A DNA stretch of 28,009 bases from Bog-950 sp964493695 (GCA_964493695.1 CAZBPG010000044.1:1-28009); one strand, 5' to 3'; counted from the first letter of the stretch, positions 15,956 to 23,667 are shown. The notes: generated from the letters alone by a model not told the origin. Numbers and translations are program-made.

Positions 15956-17779
15956 TTATTTATTCACCACCATTCTCACCACGTTATTTTCTGAACCGTT
16001 CTTTACGTTTACAAAATAAAGACCGTTCGCGTAATCATTTGTATTAATCAAAACTGAATTCATGCCGTTGGCCATTTCCTTGTTCATCACCATTAGCTCC
16101 CTTCCGGCTAAATCATTTATTGAAATCACCACATCAGCATTGTCTGTGGTTGAAACCTGAAGAGTAACTGCACCGTTATTAGGGTTAGGCAACAAACGAA
16201 CTACCTGAATCGCATTTGTCAATTCATTTATTCCGGTAACCACACTTGCTGTTTGAGTAGTAGTACATCCTCTTGCACTTGTTACGGTAACCGTGTAAGT
16301 TCCTGCAGTTGTGGCAGTTGCTGTAGCTGTAGTAGCACCGGTAGACCAGTTGTAAGTGGCACCGGCAATGTTAGATGCTGTGAGAGTTACCGAAGGTAAA
16401 GTACCGCTTTGAGTAACCGTTACACTAAGCCCGTAATTAACAGGACCAGAAGTGTAGTTTTCATCCTGCGGAGTAAACTCAGCCCAGCAGGCTGTCCAGT
16501 TGTCTGTGCCAAATGCACCACGATAAGCGGTAGTTGGCAAACCACTTAGCTTAGGACTGCTGAAACTTGCACCGGTTAAAGCCGGTGAACCGCTTTGAAG
16601 CGTAAAGTTGAACTGATCCGGATTACCGTAAGGATAAACCAGCTTTACTGTATCATTAGCATTACCGCTTCTGACAATGTTAGCTGTAAGCGGATTAGAA
16701 AGATAAATGCTATCGAAAGTTGATTCATAAGCCTGCTCCTTGCAGCCGGCAATAACATTATTCTTAAACTCGAGGGTATCCATGGTGGCCTTGGTTTGCG
16801 TGGCGGTTCCTTCTATACGAAGACCGCGTTTGTAACCGATGAACAACGAGTTAAAAATACTGAGACCGGTGTTTCTTCTTAGCCTGAGTGCCCAGCCGTA
16901 CTTAGCATCAATGGTAGAAGTAGTAGTTGCAGCCGGCCCTACTACTGTAACATTAGAGAATACTCCTTTAGTATAAGGGTCATTGTAAGTTCCGTTGGCA
17001 TCGTTATCCGATTCAAATGCGTTTGAAATATCGCCCTGGTCAGCAATGGTATCTATACGAACAACCAGACCGTGCTGAACCTGGCCACTGAAACCGTTGT
17101 CGGTATCAAAGTCGTCATCACGGCTGCCGTACGAAATAATGTGGTTGGCATTTACGGTTCCTCCGAAAAACTCATAACCATCATCTTGTCCGTAACTAAC
17201 CATTACATGGTCAATCTTTGTTCTGTTACCTACACCTCCCAATGTTAAGCTGTTCAACTCGCTGTTACTGCCGCATACATAACCGGCATATTCAATGCGC
17301 ACATAGCTGATAACGCCTGAACTATCGTCCGCTGCATTGCCACCGAAATCATAATCGGTAGTGGTTCCGCACTCCAGGCGGCCTTGTATAGAGTTACCGC
17401 CTCCGTCTCTGAAATTAACCGGTGCAAGACCGCAAATGGCTAAGCCTGCCCAATCGCCTCGGGCACGCGAACCCGCGGCCTGGTTAGATGTAAAAACTAT
17501 AGGCTGTTCAGGGGTACCCTGCGCAATAAGTTTGGCACCGGCTGCTATAACCAGACGGCTCAAGGTGGTTTTATCGCCACGGACGATAGTTCCTTCCTGA
17601 ATAGTAAGGGTCGCTCCGTTCTTTACGATAATATCACCGTAAATAATGTAATTGTTGTTGTTGATCCACGTGGTGCTTGTGGTAATGTCTGTTGAAACGG
17701 TTATGTTTGCTGCATAGGTGTTTAACCCTACCAGTACCGCTATAAGCGCTCCGATTTTTTGTAGAAATTTCTTGTTCAT
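15956..17779 (-). CDS. Secreted beta-helix-like protein with type IX (type A) sorting domain
   Basis: The product is about 607 residues from the ATG at 17779 (MNKKFLQKIGALIAVLVG), which gives a clean signal peptide ending LNTYAA. The frame extends to 17839, but those residues are not a signal sequence. The first 420 residues are built of short strands with turns rich in Gly/Asn/Asp (NYIIYGDIIVKNGATLTIQE; GVISYVRIEYAGYV; NHIISYGSRDDDF; GLSIFNSLFIGYKRGL; LEFKNNVIAGC), a right-handed beta-helix-like pattern. Residues about 455-510 resemble an Ig/PKD-like module (GATYNWSTGATTATAT, TVTVTSARGC). The last 80 residues are a type IX secretion sorting domain (VRLLPNPNNGAVTLQVS, VVISINDLAGRELM, NGLYFVNVKNGSENNVVRMVV). 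No catalytic residues are recognised, so an adhesin or surface structural role is as likely as an enzyme. It has its own terminator at 15890-15926 and an imperfect inverted repeat in its upstream region. Confidence 0.85.
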   Translation of the reverse strand: MNKKFLQKIGALIAVLVGLNTYAANITVSTDITTSTTWINNNNYIIYGDIIVKNGATLTIQEGTIVRGDKTTLSRLVIAAGAKLIAQGTPEQPIVFTSNQAAGSRARGDWAGLAICGLAPVNFRDGGGNSIQGRLECGTTTDYDFGGNAADDSSGVISYVRIEYAGYVCGSNSELNSLTLGGVGNRTKIDHVMVSYGQDDGYEFFGGTVNANHIISYGSRDDDFDTDNGFSGQVQHGLVVRIDTIADQGDISNAFESDNDANGTYNDPYTKGVFSNVTVVGPAATTTSTIDAKYGWALRLRRNTGLSIFNSLFIGYKRGLRIEGTATQTKATMDTLEFKNNVIAGCKEQAYESTFDSIYLSNPLTANIVRSGNANDTVKLVYPYGNPDQFNFTLQSGSPALTGASFSSPKLSGLPTTAYRGAFGTDNWTACWAEFTPQDENYTSGPVNYGLSVTVTQSGTLPSVTLTASNIAGATYNWSTGATTATATATTAGTYTVTVTSARGCTTTQTASVVTGINELTNAIQVVRLLPNPNNGAVTLQVSTTDNADVVISINDLAGRELMVMNKEMANGMNSVLINTNDYANGLYFVNVKNGSENNVVRMVVNK

Positions 17780-17834
17780 TGTTTTTGTTTTTGTGTGCTG
17801 CAATAGTGCACTTGGCGTATAACCGGCAGGTTTC

Positions 17835-17877
17835 GCCAACGTTAAATAATTGTGTACTTCTAATTTTAACGTTTGGC
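17835..17877. promoter_or_regulatory. Imperfect long inverted repeat upstream of the beta-helix gene
   Basis: The arms GCCAACGTTAAATAATT and AATTTTAACGTTTGGC (reverse-complementary with small insertions) flank a 10-nt centre. It lies about 55 bp upstream of the start at 17779, so it could be an operator or a leader hairpin. It contains no convincing -7 box. Confidence 0.35.
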
Positions 17878-17930
17878 AACAACCTCCGCCTCATCCTAAA
17901 TCCTTCTCCACCTCACCTGCCCTTCGGACA

Positions 17931-17950
17931 TCCTCTCCATTTGGAGAGGA
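17931..17950. repeat. Short perfect palindrome within a pyrimidine-rich intergenic repeat
   Basis: Arms TCCTCTCCA and TGGAGAGGA (9 bp each, perfect) surround a 2-nt centre. The sequence just before it, CTCACCTGCCCTTCGGACA, resembles intergenic repeat text I recall from other Bacteroidota drafts. It shares TGCCCTTCGGA with the REP-like hairpins at 27399 and 27715. Only one copy is in this window. Confidence 0.45.
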
Positions 17951-18015
17951 GAAGCGGAATGAATCCCACTCTGTTTGAGAAGGTGTTGAACAGCCCCTCT
18001 TATTTGAAAAATAAA

Positions 18016-18055
18016 TTTGGAATTATCATTTACTTTATCGTATATTTGCGATAAA
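18016..18055 (+). promoter_or_regulatory. Promoter and ArsR operator of the arsenic operon
   Basis: A Bacteroidota-type promoter is visible: TTTG at 18016-18019 and TATATTTG (perfect TAnnTTTG) at 18041-18048, with 21 bp between. Centred on the -7 box is a perfect inverted repeat, TTTATCG (18034-18040) and CGATAAA (18049-18055). A dimeric ArsR bound there would cover the promoter directly. The box ends 10 bp before the arsR start codon, consistent with autorepression relieved by arsenite. Confidence 0.75.
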
Positions 18056-18065
18056 CAATAAAGAA

Positions 18066-18404
18066 ATGGCACAAAACAAAAAACAGGAATTTGATAAAGA
18101 CGAGATTGAACTGGCTGATTTTGCCAAGGCCTTCAGTCATCCGGCACGCATTGCTATACTGAAAGAGATTGCCAAGTGCGAATCGTGTATATGCGGAGAG
18201 ATAGTAGAGGTGCTCCCGTTGGCTCAGTCTACCGTATCGCAGCATTTAAAGGAACTGCTGAATGCCGGTGTTATCAGCGGCACCGTAGACGGAACCAAAT
18301 CGTGCTACTGCATTAACTGGAAGACGTTTGAAAAGTTTGAAAAGACCTTCGCAAAGTTTTTTCACAAAACCAAAAGCTTTGAAGAAAAGCGCAACTGCTG
18401 TTAA
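18066..18404 (+). CDS. arsR: ArsR-family arsenite-responsive repressor
   Basis: This 112-residue winged-helix protein has the start of the DNA-binding domain as LADFAKAFSHPARIAILKEIAK. The recognition helix is LAQSTVSQHLKELLNAGVI and the wing is GTVDGTKSCYCIN. The metal-sensing site is in the helix after the conserved HPARIAILKEI: CESCICGEIVE with Cys38, Cys41 and Cys43, the equivalent of the ELCVCDL arsenite site of classical ArsR. The protein ends in a Cys-Cys pair that could add a ligand. Arsenite binding should release it from the operator at 18034-18055. It is the first gene of the arsR-arsM-arsC cluster; arsM begins 27 bp later. Antimonite or another thiophilic metal could also be a ligand. 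Confidence 0.9.
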   Translation: MAQNKKQEFDKDEIELADFAKAFSHPARIAILKEIAKCESCICGEIVEVLPLAQSTVSQHLKELLNAGVISGTVDGTKSCYCINWKTFEKFEKTFAKFFHKTKSFEEKRNCC

Positions 18405-18431
18405 TTATTTCATCATCATAAAACAATAGAA

Positions 18432-19277
18432 ATGGAAACTTCAGAAACAATCAAACAAAATGTAAAGCAGAAATACACTGAAATTGCTTTGCAGAACAAA
18501 GAAACAAATGCTTCCAGCTGCTGCGGTGCAGGTGGCTGCTCCACCGATGTAACCAACATCATGTGCGATGACTACACCAAACTGGAAGGTTACAATCCAG
18601 ATGCAGATTTAGGTTTAGGCTGCGGATTACCTACACAGTTTGCCAAAATTAAAAAGGGCGATGTGGTCCTCGATTTAGGCAGCGGTGCGGGTAACGACTG
18701 TTTTGTTGCCCGCCACGAAACGGGTGAAACCGGTAAGGTAATAGGCATTGACTTTACCGAAGCTATGATTGAAAAAGCCCGGCTGAATGCGGAAAAACTC
18801 AACTTCCATAATGTGGAATTCCGCCAAGGGGATATTGAAAAACTACCGGTGGGCGGCAACATTGCCGATGTGGTAGTGAGCAATTGTGTGCTGAACCTTG
18901 TACCTGACAAAGAAAAAGCATTCAGCGAAATTTACCGCGTGCTTAAACCGGGCGGACACTTCAGCATCAGCGATGTGGTGCTGGTAGGCGACTTACCCGA
19001 AGCTATAGTAAAGGATGCCGAAATGTATGCAGGCTGTGTAGCCGGTGCACAGCAGAAAGCTAAATACATGAGTGTAATTCACAATACCGGTTTTACTAAC
19101 ATCACCATTCAGAAAGAAAAGGCGATTGTGGTACCCGAGGATATTCTGCTGAACTACATTAGCCGCGAAACCATTGATGAATACAAGAAAAGCGGCAAAG
19201 GGATTTACAGTGTTACCGTATATGCCGAAAAACCAAAAGCAGAAAAAACCTGCTGCGGACCTGAGTGCTGTAACTAA
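18432..19277 (+). CDS. arsM: Arsenite S-adenosylmethionine methyltransferase
   Basis: This 281-residue methyltransferase has motif I VVLDLGSGAGNDC at about 78-90, VIGIDFTEAMI at 103-113, FRQGDIEKLP at 130-139, and SNCVLNLVPDKEKAF at 150-164. Three conserved arsenite-binding cysteines are visible: Cys64 in GLGCG, Cys152 in SNCVLN and Cys202 in YAGCVAGA. The 50-residue spacing between the last two is the same as in characterised ArsM. Additional Cys pairs occur at the N-terminus (SSCCGAGGC) and C-terminus (KTCCGPECC) and may help in thiol chemistry. The known reaction adds methyl groups to As(III) using SAM and a thiol reductant, giving methylated, partly volatile arsenicals. It is the middle gene of the ars cluster, and a hairpin terminator follows its stop. 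Confidence 0.92.
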   Translation: METSETIKQNVKQKYTEIALQNKETNASSCCGAGGCSTDVTNIMCDDYTKLEGYNPDADLGLGCGLPTQFAKIKKGDVVLDLGSGAGNDCFVARHETGETGKVIGIDFTEAMIEKARLNAEKLNFHNVEFRQGDIEKLPVGGNIADVVVSNCVLNLVPDKEKAFSEIYRVLKPGGHFSISDVVLVGDLPEAIVKDAEMYAGCVAGAQQKAKYMSVIHNTGFTNITIQKEKAIVVPEDILLNYISRETIDEYKKSGKGIYSVTVYAEKPKAEKTCCGPECCN

Positions 19278-19285
19278 ATTGTGTC

Positions 19286-19326
19286 AGACTTCCGAAGTTT
19301 TAAAAACTTCGGAAGTCTTAATTTTT
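19286..19326 (+). terminator. Intergenic hairpin between arsM and arsC (terminator or attenuator)
   Basis: A perfect 15-bp inverted repeat (19286-19300 and 19304-19318) has a 3-nt loop and is followed by TAATTTTT. It ends only about 5 bp before the arsC start at 19331, so it may cut transcript reaching arsC and may also sequester its translation start. Confidence 0.75.
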
Positions 19327-19330
19327 ATGT

Positions 19331-19720
19331 ATGAAAAAAAATATCCTGTTTGTTTGTATAGAAAACAGCAACCGCAGCCAGATGGCGCAGGCCTTTGCTG
19401 TTATTCACGGAAAGGAAAAGGTAAATGCCTACAGTGCCGGTTCGCGGCCTTCGGGTAAAATAAACCCTAAGGCTGTTGCCGCCATGCGCGAACTGGGGTA
19501 CGACTTAAGCGCACACGATTCAAAAGCCTTAGACGAAATACCGGATGCGGAATATGAGTATGCCGTAACCATGGGTTGTGGCGATGCCTGCCCTTTGGTG
19601 CGCGCCCGGCACCGCGATGACTGGAACATACCTGACCCGCGCGATATGAACGAAAGTGATTTCAGAAAAGTGCGGGACCTGATTGAAGAGAAAGTAAAAG
19701 AGTTGCTGAAGAAGTTGTAA
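19331..19720 (+). CDS. arsC: Arsenate reductase, thioredoxin-coupled low-molecular-weight phosphatase type
   Basis: This 129-residue enzyme has the P-loop CIENSNRSQMA at 9-19 (CX5R, Cys9 nucleophile, Arg15), the redox cysteines Cys83 and Cys87 in VTMGCGDACP, and the phosphatase-type DPRD acid motif near residues 106-109. This matches the Staphylococcus aureus pI258-type ArsC, which reduces As(V) to As(III) through a Cys-Cys-Cys relay and thioredoxin. It supplies the As(III) that ArsM uses and ArsR senses. No Acr3 or ArsB efflux protein follows; the cluster is closed by the terminator at 19725-19757. The strong hairpin just upstream suggests its expression differs from that of arsM. Confidence 0.9.
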   Translation: MKKNILFVCIENSNRSQMAQAFAVIHGKEKVNAYSAGSRPSGKINPKAVAAMRELGYDLSAHDSKALDEIPDAEYEYAVTMGCGDACPLVRARHRDDWNIPDPRDMNESDFRKVRDLIEEKVKELLKKL

Positions 19721-19724
19721 AACG

Positions 19725-19757
19725 AAAAAGCCCTGCCGGTAATTGGCAGGGCTTTTT
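19725..19757. terminator. Bidirectional intrinsic terminator after arsC
   Basis: A perfect 13-bp repeat (19725-19737 and 19745-19757), 7-nt loop, core GCCCTGCC, with A5 and T5 flanks. It lies 5 bp after the arsC stop and also serves the convergent lipoprotein gene ending at 19803. Confidence 0.9.
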
Positions 19758-19802
19758 ATTGCTGCTTATGTAACCGGTCAGACTAATGTCAGACCTGAGT
19801 TA

Positions 19803-20333
19803 CTAATTATTATACCGCACGTTGGTAAACACCCCATCGCGCACGGAGGTAGTATCGGGACCGGTTACACGGCCTGCTGTAAACCAGAAAGTGCCGCTTA
19901 TAATTTTGCGCAAAGTATCCTGCGCGGTTATCACCACTTTGCCTGAATCTCCGGGCTCCATAGTATAGGCCTCGCCATGATACGCAAAACTTACTGCACC
20001 TATAGGCAGCGGTTGGTTGAGAGCACCCGGAGGAAACATAAAAAAGAGAGGGTTGCCATTGTTGCCGTAAACGCGTATGCTGGGGGTAAGCTGCTGGCCA
20101 TACACATGGGTGCTGCCTGAAGCCACAAAATTACTGTTGCCTACTATGCATGAAATGGTAGGTGCATCGGGGCAGTTGGCGCAAGCTGCACCGCAGTCTA
20201 TTTCGGTTTCGCCTCCGTCCATTATGCCGTTGTTGCAGAGGGCGGTTTTATCGTCTGCAACGGTTTCGCAGCTGTATATACCGGTTAGTAAAATAAAGGC
20301 GGTGCAAAGTGTAACGAGTTTTTTCATGTGCAT
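19803..20333 (-). CDS. Small lipoprotein, hypothetical
   Basis: This 176-residue protein starts MHMKKLVTLCTAFILLTGIYSC, a lipoprotein signal with Cys22 as the lipidated residue. The start may be two codons later at 20327. After the tether comes ALCNNGIMDGGETEIDCGAACANCP, a Cys-rich motif I recall in many Bacteroidota lipoproteins of unknown function, where a C-N-G-x-x-D-x-x-E-x-x-x-D-C-G pattern probably folds with disulfides. The remaining 110 residues look like a beta-sandwich (ISCIVGNSNFVASGSTHVYG, GKVVITAQD, ISGTFWFTA). No enzymatic motif is visible. It is monocistronic. About 107 bp separate it from the TrmH gene upstream on the same strand, and there is no visible terminator between them. 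Confidence 0.75.
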   Translation of the reverse strand: MHMKKLVTLCTAFILLTGIYSCETVADDKTALCNNGIMDGGETEIDCGAACANCPDAPTISCIVGNSNFVASGSTHVYGQQLTPSIRVYGNNGNPLFFMFPPGALNQPLPIGAVSFAYHGEAYTMEPGDSGKVVITAQDTLRKIISGTFWFTAGRVTGPDTTSVRDGVFTNVRYNN

Positions 20334-20440
20334 TGATTTTGAGCGTTTGTTTTTTTGTTTTCAGTTTTTAAATCTACACTTTTTATTTATTCAGCAAACA
20401 GAGGGGGAATGTGTGAAAGAAGAAAGCCGCCATGGAACCA

Positions 20441-21181
20441 TCACCTCTTTCTGAACTCTCCCATTACAATGCCCGCTGCTACCGCAGCATTGAGGGATTC
20501 TGCCATGCCAAATTGAGGAATACAAATACGGTGAGTGATAAACGGAATCAGTGGCTGGCTTATGCCGTTAGCCTCATTGCCGATAACGACAAAACCTGTG
20601 CTTTCAAGAGTGGTCCGGTAAATATCTTCACCATTCATAAAGGTGCCGTATACTTTCAGGTGCTTATTGGCATTGAAAAGGCTTCTTAAATCGACATAGG
20701 CGCACTTCATACGAAACAACGAGCCCTTGGCGGCACTCACCACTTTGGGGTTATAGATGTCAACTGAATTTTCGGAAAAGAAAACCCTGCTGATACCAAA
20801 CCAATCTGCCGTGCGGATAATAGTGCCGGCATTGCCGGGGTCGTTGAGGTTGTCGCAAACAACCACCAGTTCATTTTGTATTTTGAATGCTGAATTCTGA
20901 ATTTCAGCAGCTGGAATATTTGCTACTGCAATTACCTGATTCGGATTTTCTTGTGTAGAAATTTTCCGCAACTCATTTTCGTTAACCTCTGTTAACTCTA
21001 CTCCTCTGTTTCTAACTTCGTAATCGGCTCCCCGCAATTGATAAATGGCATCAACTTTGAATTGACTGGTCAGTAACTCGCGAACCAGTTTATCGCCTTC
21101 CACCAAAAATTTGCCATACATTTGGCGAAACTTTTTTTGGTGAAGCGAGCGGAGAAAAGAAAGTTGTGTTTTAGAAAGCAT
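20441..21181 (-). CDS. TrmH/SpoU-family RNA 2'-O-methyltransferase
   Basis: This 246-residue protein has an N-terminal substrate-binding domain at about 1-85 (KFRQMYGKFLVEGDKLVRELL). The SPOUT catalytic domain follows with its three motifs: motif 1 NDPGNAGTIIRTADWFG at 113-129, motif 2 VVIGNEANGIS at 198-208, and motif 3 AESLNAAVAAGI at 227-238. Members methylate ribose 2'-OH in rRNA or tRNA with SAM; the specific nucleotide is not readable. The linker between the two domains contains EIQNSAFKIQN (residues 93-103), encoded by AT-rich sequence that looks like a common intergenic repeat rather than native protein. The gene is divergent from the TamL gene, with a 14-bp tandem repeat between them. 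Confidence 0.9.
   Translation of the reverse strand: MLSKTQLSFLRSLHQKKFRQMYGKFLVEGDKLVRELLTSQFKVDAIYQLRGADYEVRNRGVELTEVNENELRKISTQENPNQVIAVANIPAAEIQNSAFKIQNELVVVCDNLNDPGNAGTIIRTADWFGISRVFFSENSVDIYNPKVVSAAKGSLFRMKCAYVDLRSLFNANKHLKVYGTFMNGEDIYRTTLESTGFVVIGNEANGISQPLIPFITHRICIPQFGMAESLNAAVAAGIVMGEFRKR
20873..20905 (-). repeat. In-frame repeat-like insertion in the TrmH linker
   Basis: Thirty-three bases encode EIQNSAFKIQN. The underlying DNA consists of near-repeats of ATTCAGAATT / ATTCAAAATA type, unlike the rest of the gene. I recall similar peptide and DNA text as short dispersed repeats in Bacteroidota genomes; no second copy exists in this window. It lies between the two domains, where extra residues are tolerated. 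Confidence 0.45.
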
Positions 21182-21186
21182 GACGG

Positions 21187-21214
21187 GAAATTAGAAATAC
21201 GAAATTAGAAATAC
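21187..21214. repeat. 14-bp tandem repeat, two copies
   Basis: GAAATTAGAAATAC occurs twice without a spacer in the divergent space between the TrmH and TamL genes, starting 6 bp upstream of the trmH start. It may affect local promoter spacing if copy number varies. Confidence 0.7.
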
Positions 21215-21280
21215 GAATCTCTAAACAAACCCATAAGCTGAACAACCAAAAAAACAAGAAACGAAGCCTTTAAACCCTGA

Positions 21281-23635
21281 ATGCAGAAAAACCTAACTCT
21301 TTTCATTTACCCCCTTCTCTGCCTCTGCGTTATTCTGCTTTCCCTCCCCTCCTGCCGGGTGGTAAAAAGCCTAGACGAAGGGCAAAGTTTATTGGTAAAA
21401 AATAAGTTTATCCTAAAGAACAACACCAATTTTACCGAAAAAGAAAAGACACGCGAAGACCTGGGGAAGATTGCGGCACAAAAACCCAATCAGCGTTTTG
21501 TAGGTATCCTTCCATTCCGCATGTGGCTGTATTACAGCGCTACGCACGGCAAGCGACTTACTAAGTTTAAGCAATGGATTATCGACAAAGTGGGCGAAGC
21601 CCCGGTGGTATACGATTCTACATTGGTGAGTAAAAGCGTGACTAACATGGAGAACTACCTGTTCAACTACGGGTATTTCCATGCGCGGGTAACCGATACG
21701 GTTATCACGAACAAGAAACGCACGCGCATTCAGTTTAATGTAGAAACCAAAGAACTTTGGAAAATTGGCGATGTGGCATTGCCGAATGGCCACAACACCT
21801 GCGATTCGCTGGTGCGCGAGGCGCGCAAAAACATTTTCCTTAAAAAGGGCGACCGGTTCAGCATTGTTAGTTTAAAGAACGAGCGCGACCGTATTGAAAA
21901 TGTGCTGCGAAACAACGGCTACTTCTTTTTCAACCGCGAGTATGTAACCTTCGATTTGGATACCGCTTCGCAAAGCCATACTGTGAACATTAAAATTACC
22001 ATCAACCAGCCCAGCGACAGTACCCAGCACGAACAGTACCGTATCAACAACATTTACATCATATCCGATTATGCTGCCGAGCGCCTCAGCGATTCTACCC
22101 TCCGCGATACGGTAATGGCCGGTGAATACATGCTGATTGCGCAAAGGCCTAATTTCAGAAAAGGGGTGCTCATAGATGCTGTTTACTTTAAGCATGATGA
22201 CCTTTACATGAAAGACAAGGAGTTGAAAACCATCAACCGTTTTTCCCTGCTCGGTGCTTTCAAGTTCATCAGTTTAGATTACTCCCGGGTAAAAGATGCC
22301 GCGGAAAACTATCTCGACTGCATCATCTCGCTTACACCGGCAAAGCGTCAGGCGGTTACCGCCAGTGGCGAAGTAAATGTAACGAACGAAGGCTTGTTCG
22401 GAACGGCTGTTACTCTTTCGTACAAAAACAAAAACCTCACAAAAGGTGCCGACCAGCTTTTGTTTGACGTATCGAGCGGGGTGCAGTTAAAATTCAGTAA
22501 GAAAGAAAAGGTGCAGGTGATAACCGCCACTGCCGGTGTTAATGTTACTTATTACATCAATAAGTTTTTAGTTCCTTTTCGTGCCAAAATTTTTTCGCGC
22601 AACACCAACCCCAGGACAAAAATTTCGGTAGGCTATAACTTCGAGCACCGGTTCGACTTCGATACACTTGGCGATGTTGCCTTTCTGTATCAGTTGCACC
22701 ATTTCAATTTTGCATTTGGTTACGAGTGGGCAGAGAACAGAAATAAAACACACCTTTTCAACCCTATTGCAGTCAGCTTTTACCTGTTGCCTAAAAGGGG
22801 CGATGAATTTGAACGAAGACTGGGATTGAATCCGATTCTTAAAAGCAGTTTCGAAGAGCAGGTAATTATCGGCCCCAACTACACCTTTACTTTCAATAAT
22901 CAGAGGACTGATAAGGATAAAACCACCATGTATTTCCGGACCAATATGGAAACAGCCGGCAATGTTATTTATGCCGGTTTTAAAATGGCAAACCCTAAAA
23001 GCGCCAACCAGACTTACCTTATTGCCAAGCGTCCGTTCTCTCAATACTTCCGTATTGATGCCGACTGGCGTAACCGGTTTATGATGGATAATCACAGTTC
23101 TTTCGCCATGCGAACCTATGCCGGTATAGGAGTGCCTTACGGCAATTCAAAAGCCCTTCCTTTCGTGAAACAGTTTTTTGTAGGCGGGCCAAACAGTTTG
23201 CGCGGTTTCTTAATTCGCGAAGTGGGCCCCGGTGGCTACTCCGACCCATCGGCTTACGATTCGGAAACCGGTGCAAAAACAAACACCGGGTTCTTCAACC
23301 AAACCGGTGACATAAAATTAGAAATGAATGCAGAGATACGTTTCGATATCTACAAATGGCTGAAAGGTGCGGTGTTTGCCGATGCCGGTAACGTATGGCT
23401 GATTAGAAAAGATACGCGGATAAACGGGGAGTTTAACTTCAAACGTTTCTGGAGCGAGTTTGCAGTAGATGCCGGTGCCGGTCTTCGTTTAGACTTCAAC
23501 TTCTTTGTTATCCGCTTCGATTACGGTTTCCCTCTCCGCGACCCGCGCAGGGTAGTGGGCAAACGCTGGCAGTTTCAAAACGGGCAGGCTTTCAAGACCG
23601 GGCAGTTTCAGTTAGCAATCGGTTATCCTTTCTAA
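21281..23635 (+). CDS. tamL: TamL-type BamA/TamA-family outer-membrane assembly lipoprotein
   Basis: The product has 784 residues. The N-terminus MQKNLTLFIYPLLCLCVILLSLPSC carries a lipobox ending at Cys25, so this is a lipid-anchored Omp85 protein, as known for Bacteroidota TamL. It is followed by RVVKSLDEGQSLLVKNKFILKNN, typical of the start of this family. Residues about 100-340 form POTRA-like domains. The C-terminal half is a 16-strand barrel with the Omp85 signature FVGGPNSLRGF near 634-644 and a terminal strand ending FQLAIGYPF. TamL pairs with a TamB protein in Bacteroidota to assemble outer-membrane proteins, but no tamB follows here; it may be elsewhere. The gene begins 100 bp from the divergent TrmH gene. 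Confidence 0.88.
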   Translation: MQKNLTLFIYPLLCLCVILLSLPSCRVVKSLDEGQSLLVKNKFILKNNTNFTEKEKTREDLGKIAAQKPNQRFVGILPFRMWLYYSATHGKRLTKFKQWIIDKVGEAPVVYDSTLVSKSVTNMENYLFNYGYFHARVTDTVITNKKRTRIQFNVETKELWKIGDVALPNGHNTCDSLVREARKNIFLKKGDRFSIVSLKNERDRIENVLRNNGYFFFNREYVTFDLDTASQSHTVNIKITINQPSDSTQHEQYRINNIYIISDYAAERLSDSTLRDTVMAGEYMLIAQRPNFRKGVLIDAVYFKHDDLYMKDKELKTINRFSLLGAFKFISLDYSRVKDAAENYLDCIISLTPAKRQAVTASGEVNVTNEGLFGTAVTLSYKNKNLTKGADQLLFDVSSGVQLKFSKKEKVQVITATAGVNVTYYINKFLVPFRAKIFSRNTNPRTKISVGYNFEHRFDFDTLGDVAFLYQLHHFNFAFGYEWAENRNKTHLFNPIAVSFYLLPKRGDEFERRLGLNPILKSSFEEQVIIGPNYTFTFNNQRTDKDKTTMYFRTNMETAGNVIYAGFKMANPKSANQTYLIAKRPFSQYFRIDADWRNRFMMDNHSSFAMRTYAGIGVPYGNSKALPFVKQFFVGGPNSLRGFLIREVGPGGYSDPSAYDSETGAKTNTGFFNQTGDIKLEMNAEIRFDIYKWLKGAVFADAGNVWLIRKDTRINGEFNFKRFWSEFAVDAGAGLRLDFNFFVIRFDYGFPLRDPRRVVGKRWQFQNGQAFKTGQFQLAIGYPF

Positions 23636-23641
23636 GAATTA

Positions 23642-23667
23642 TGTCATGCTGAGCGGAGTCGAAGCAT
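23642..23667. repeat. Intergenic palindromic repeat (TGTCATGCTGAGCGG type)
   Basis: The sequence TGTCATGCTGAGCGGAGTCG and the following AAGCAT fold as an imperfect hairpin (ATGCT/AGCAT arms). It lies between the convergent tamL and biotin carboxylase genes, where it could also act as a terminator. I recall very similar text as a frequent intergenic element in Bacteroidota. This is the only copy in the window. Confidence 0.5.

Noticed and set aside
20432..20689. Plus-strand open frame overlapping the TrmH-like gene
   Set aside because: It is antisense to a well-supported conserved methyltransferase and has no recognisable domain.
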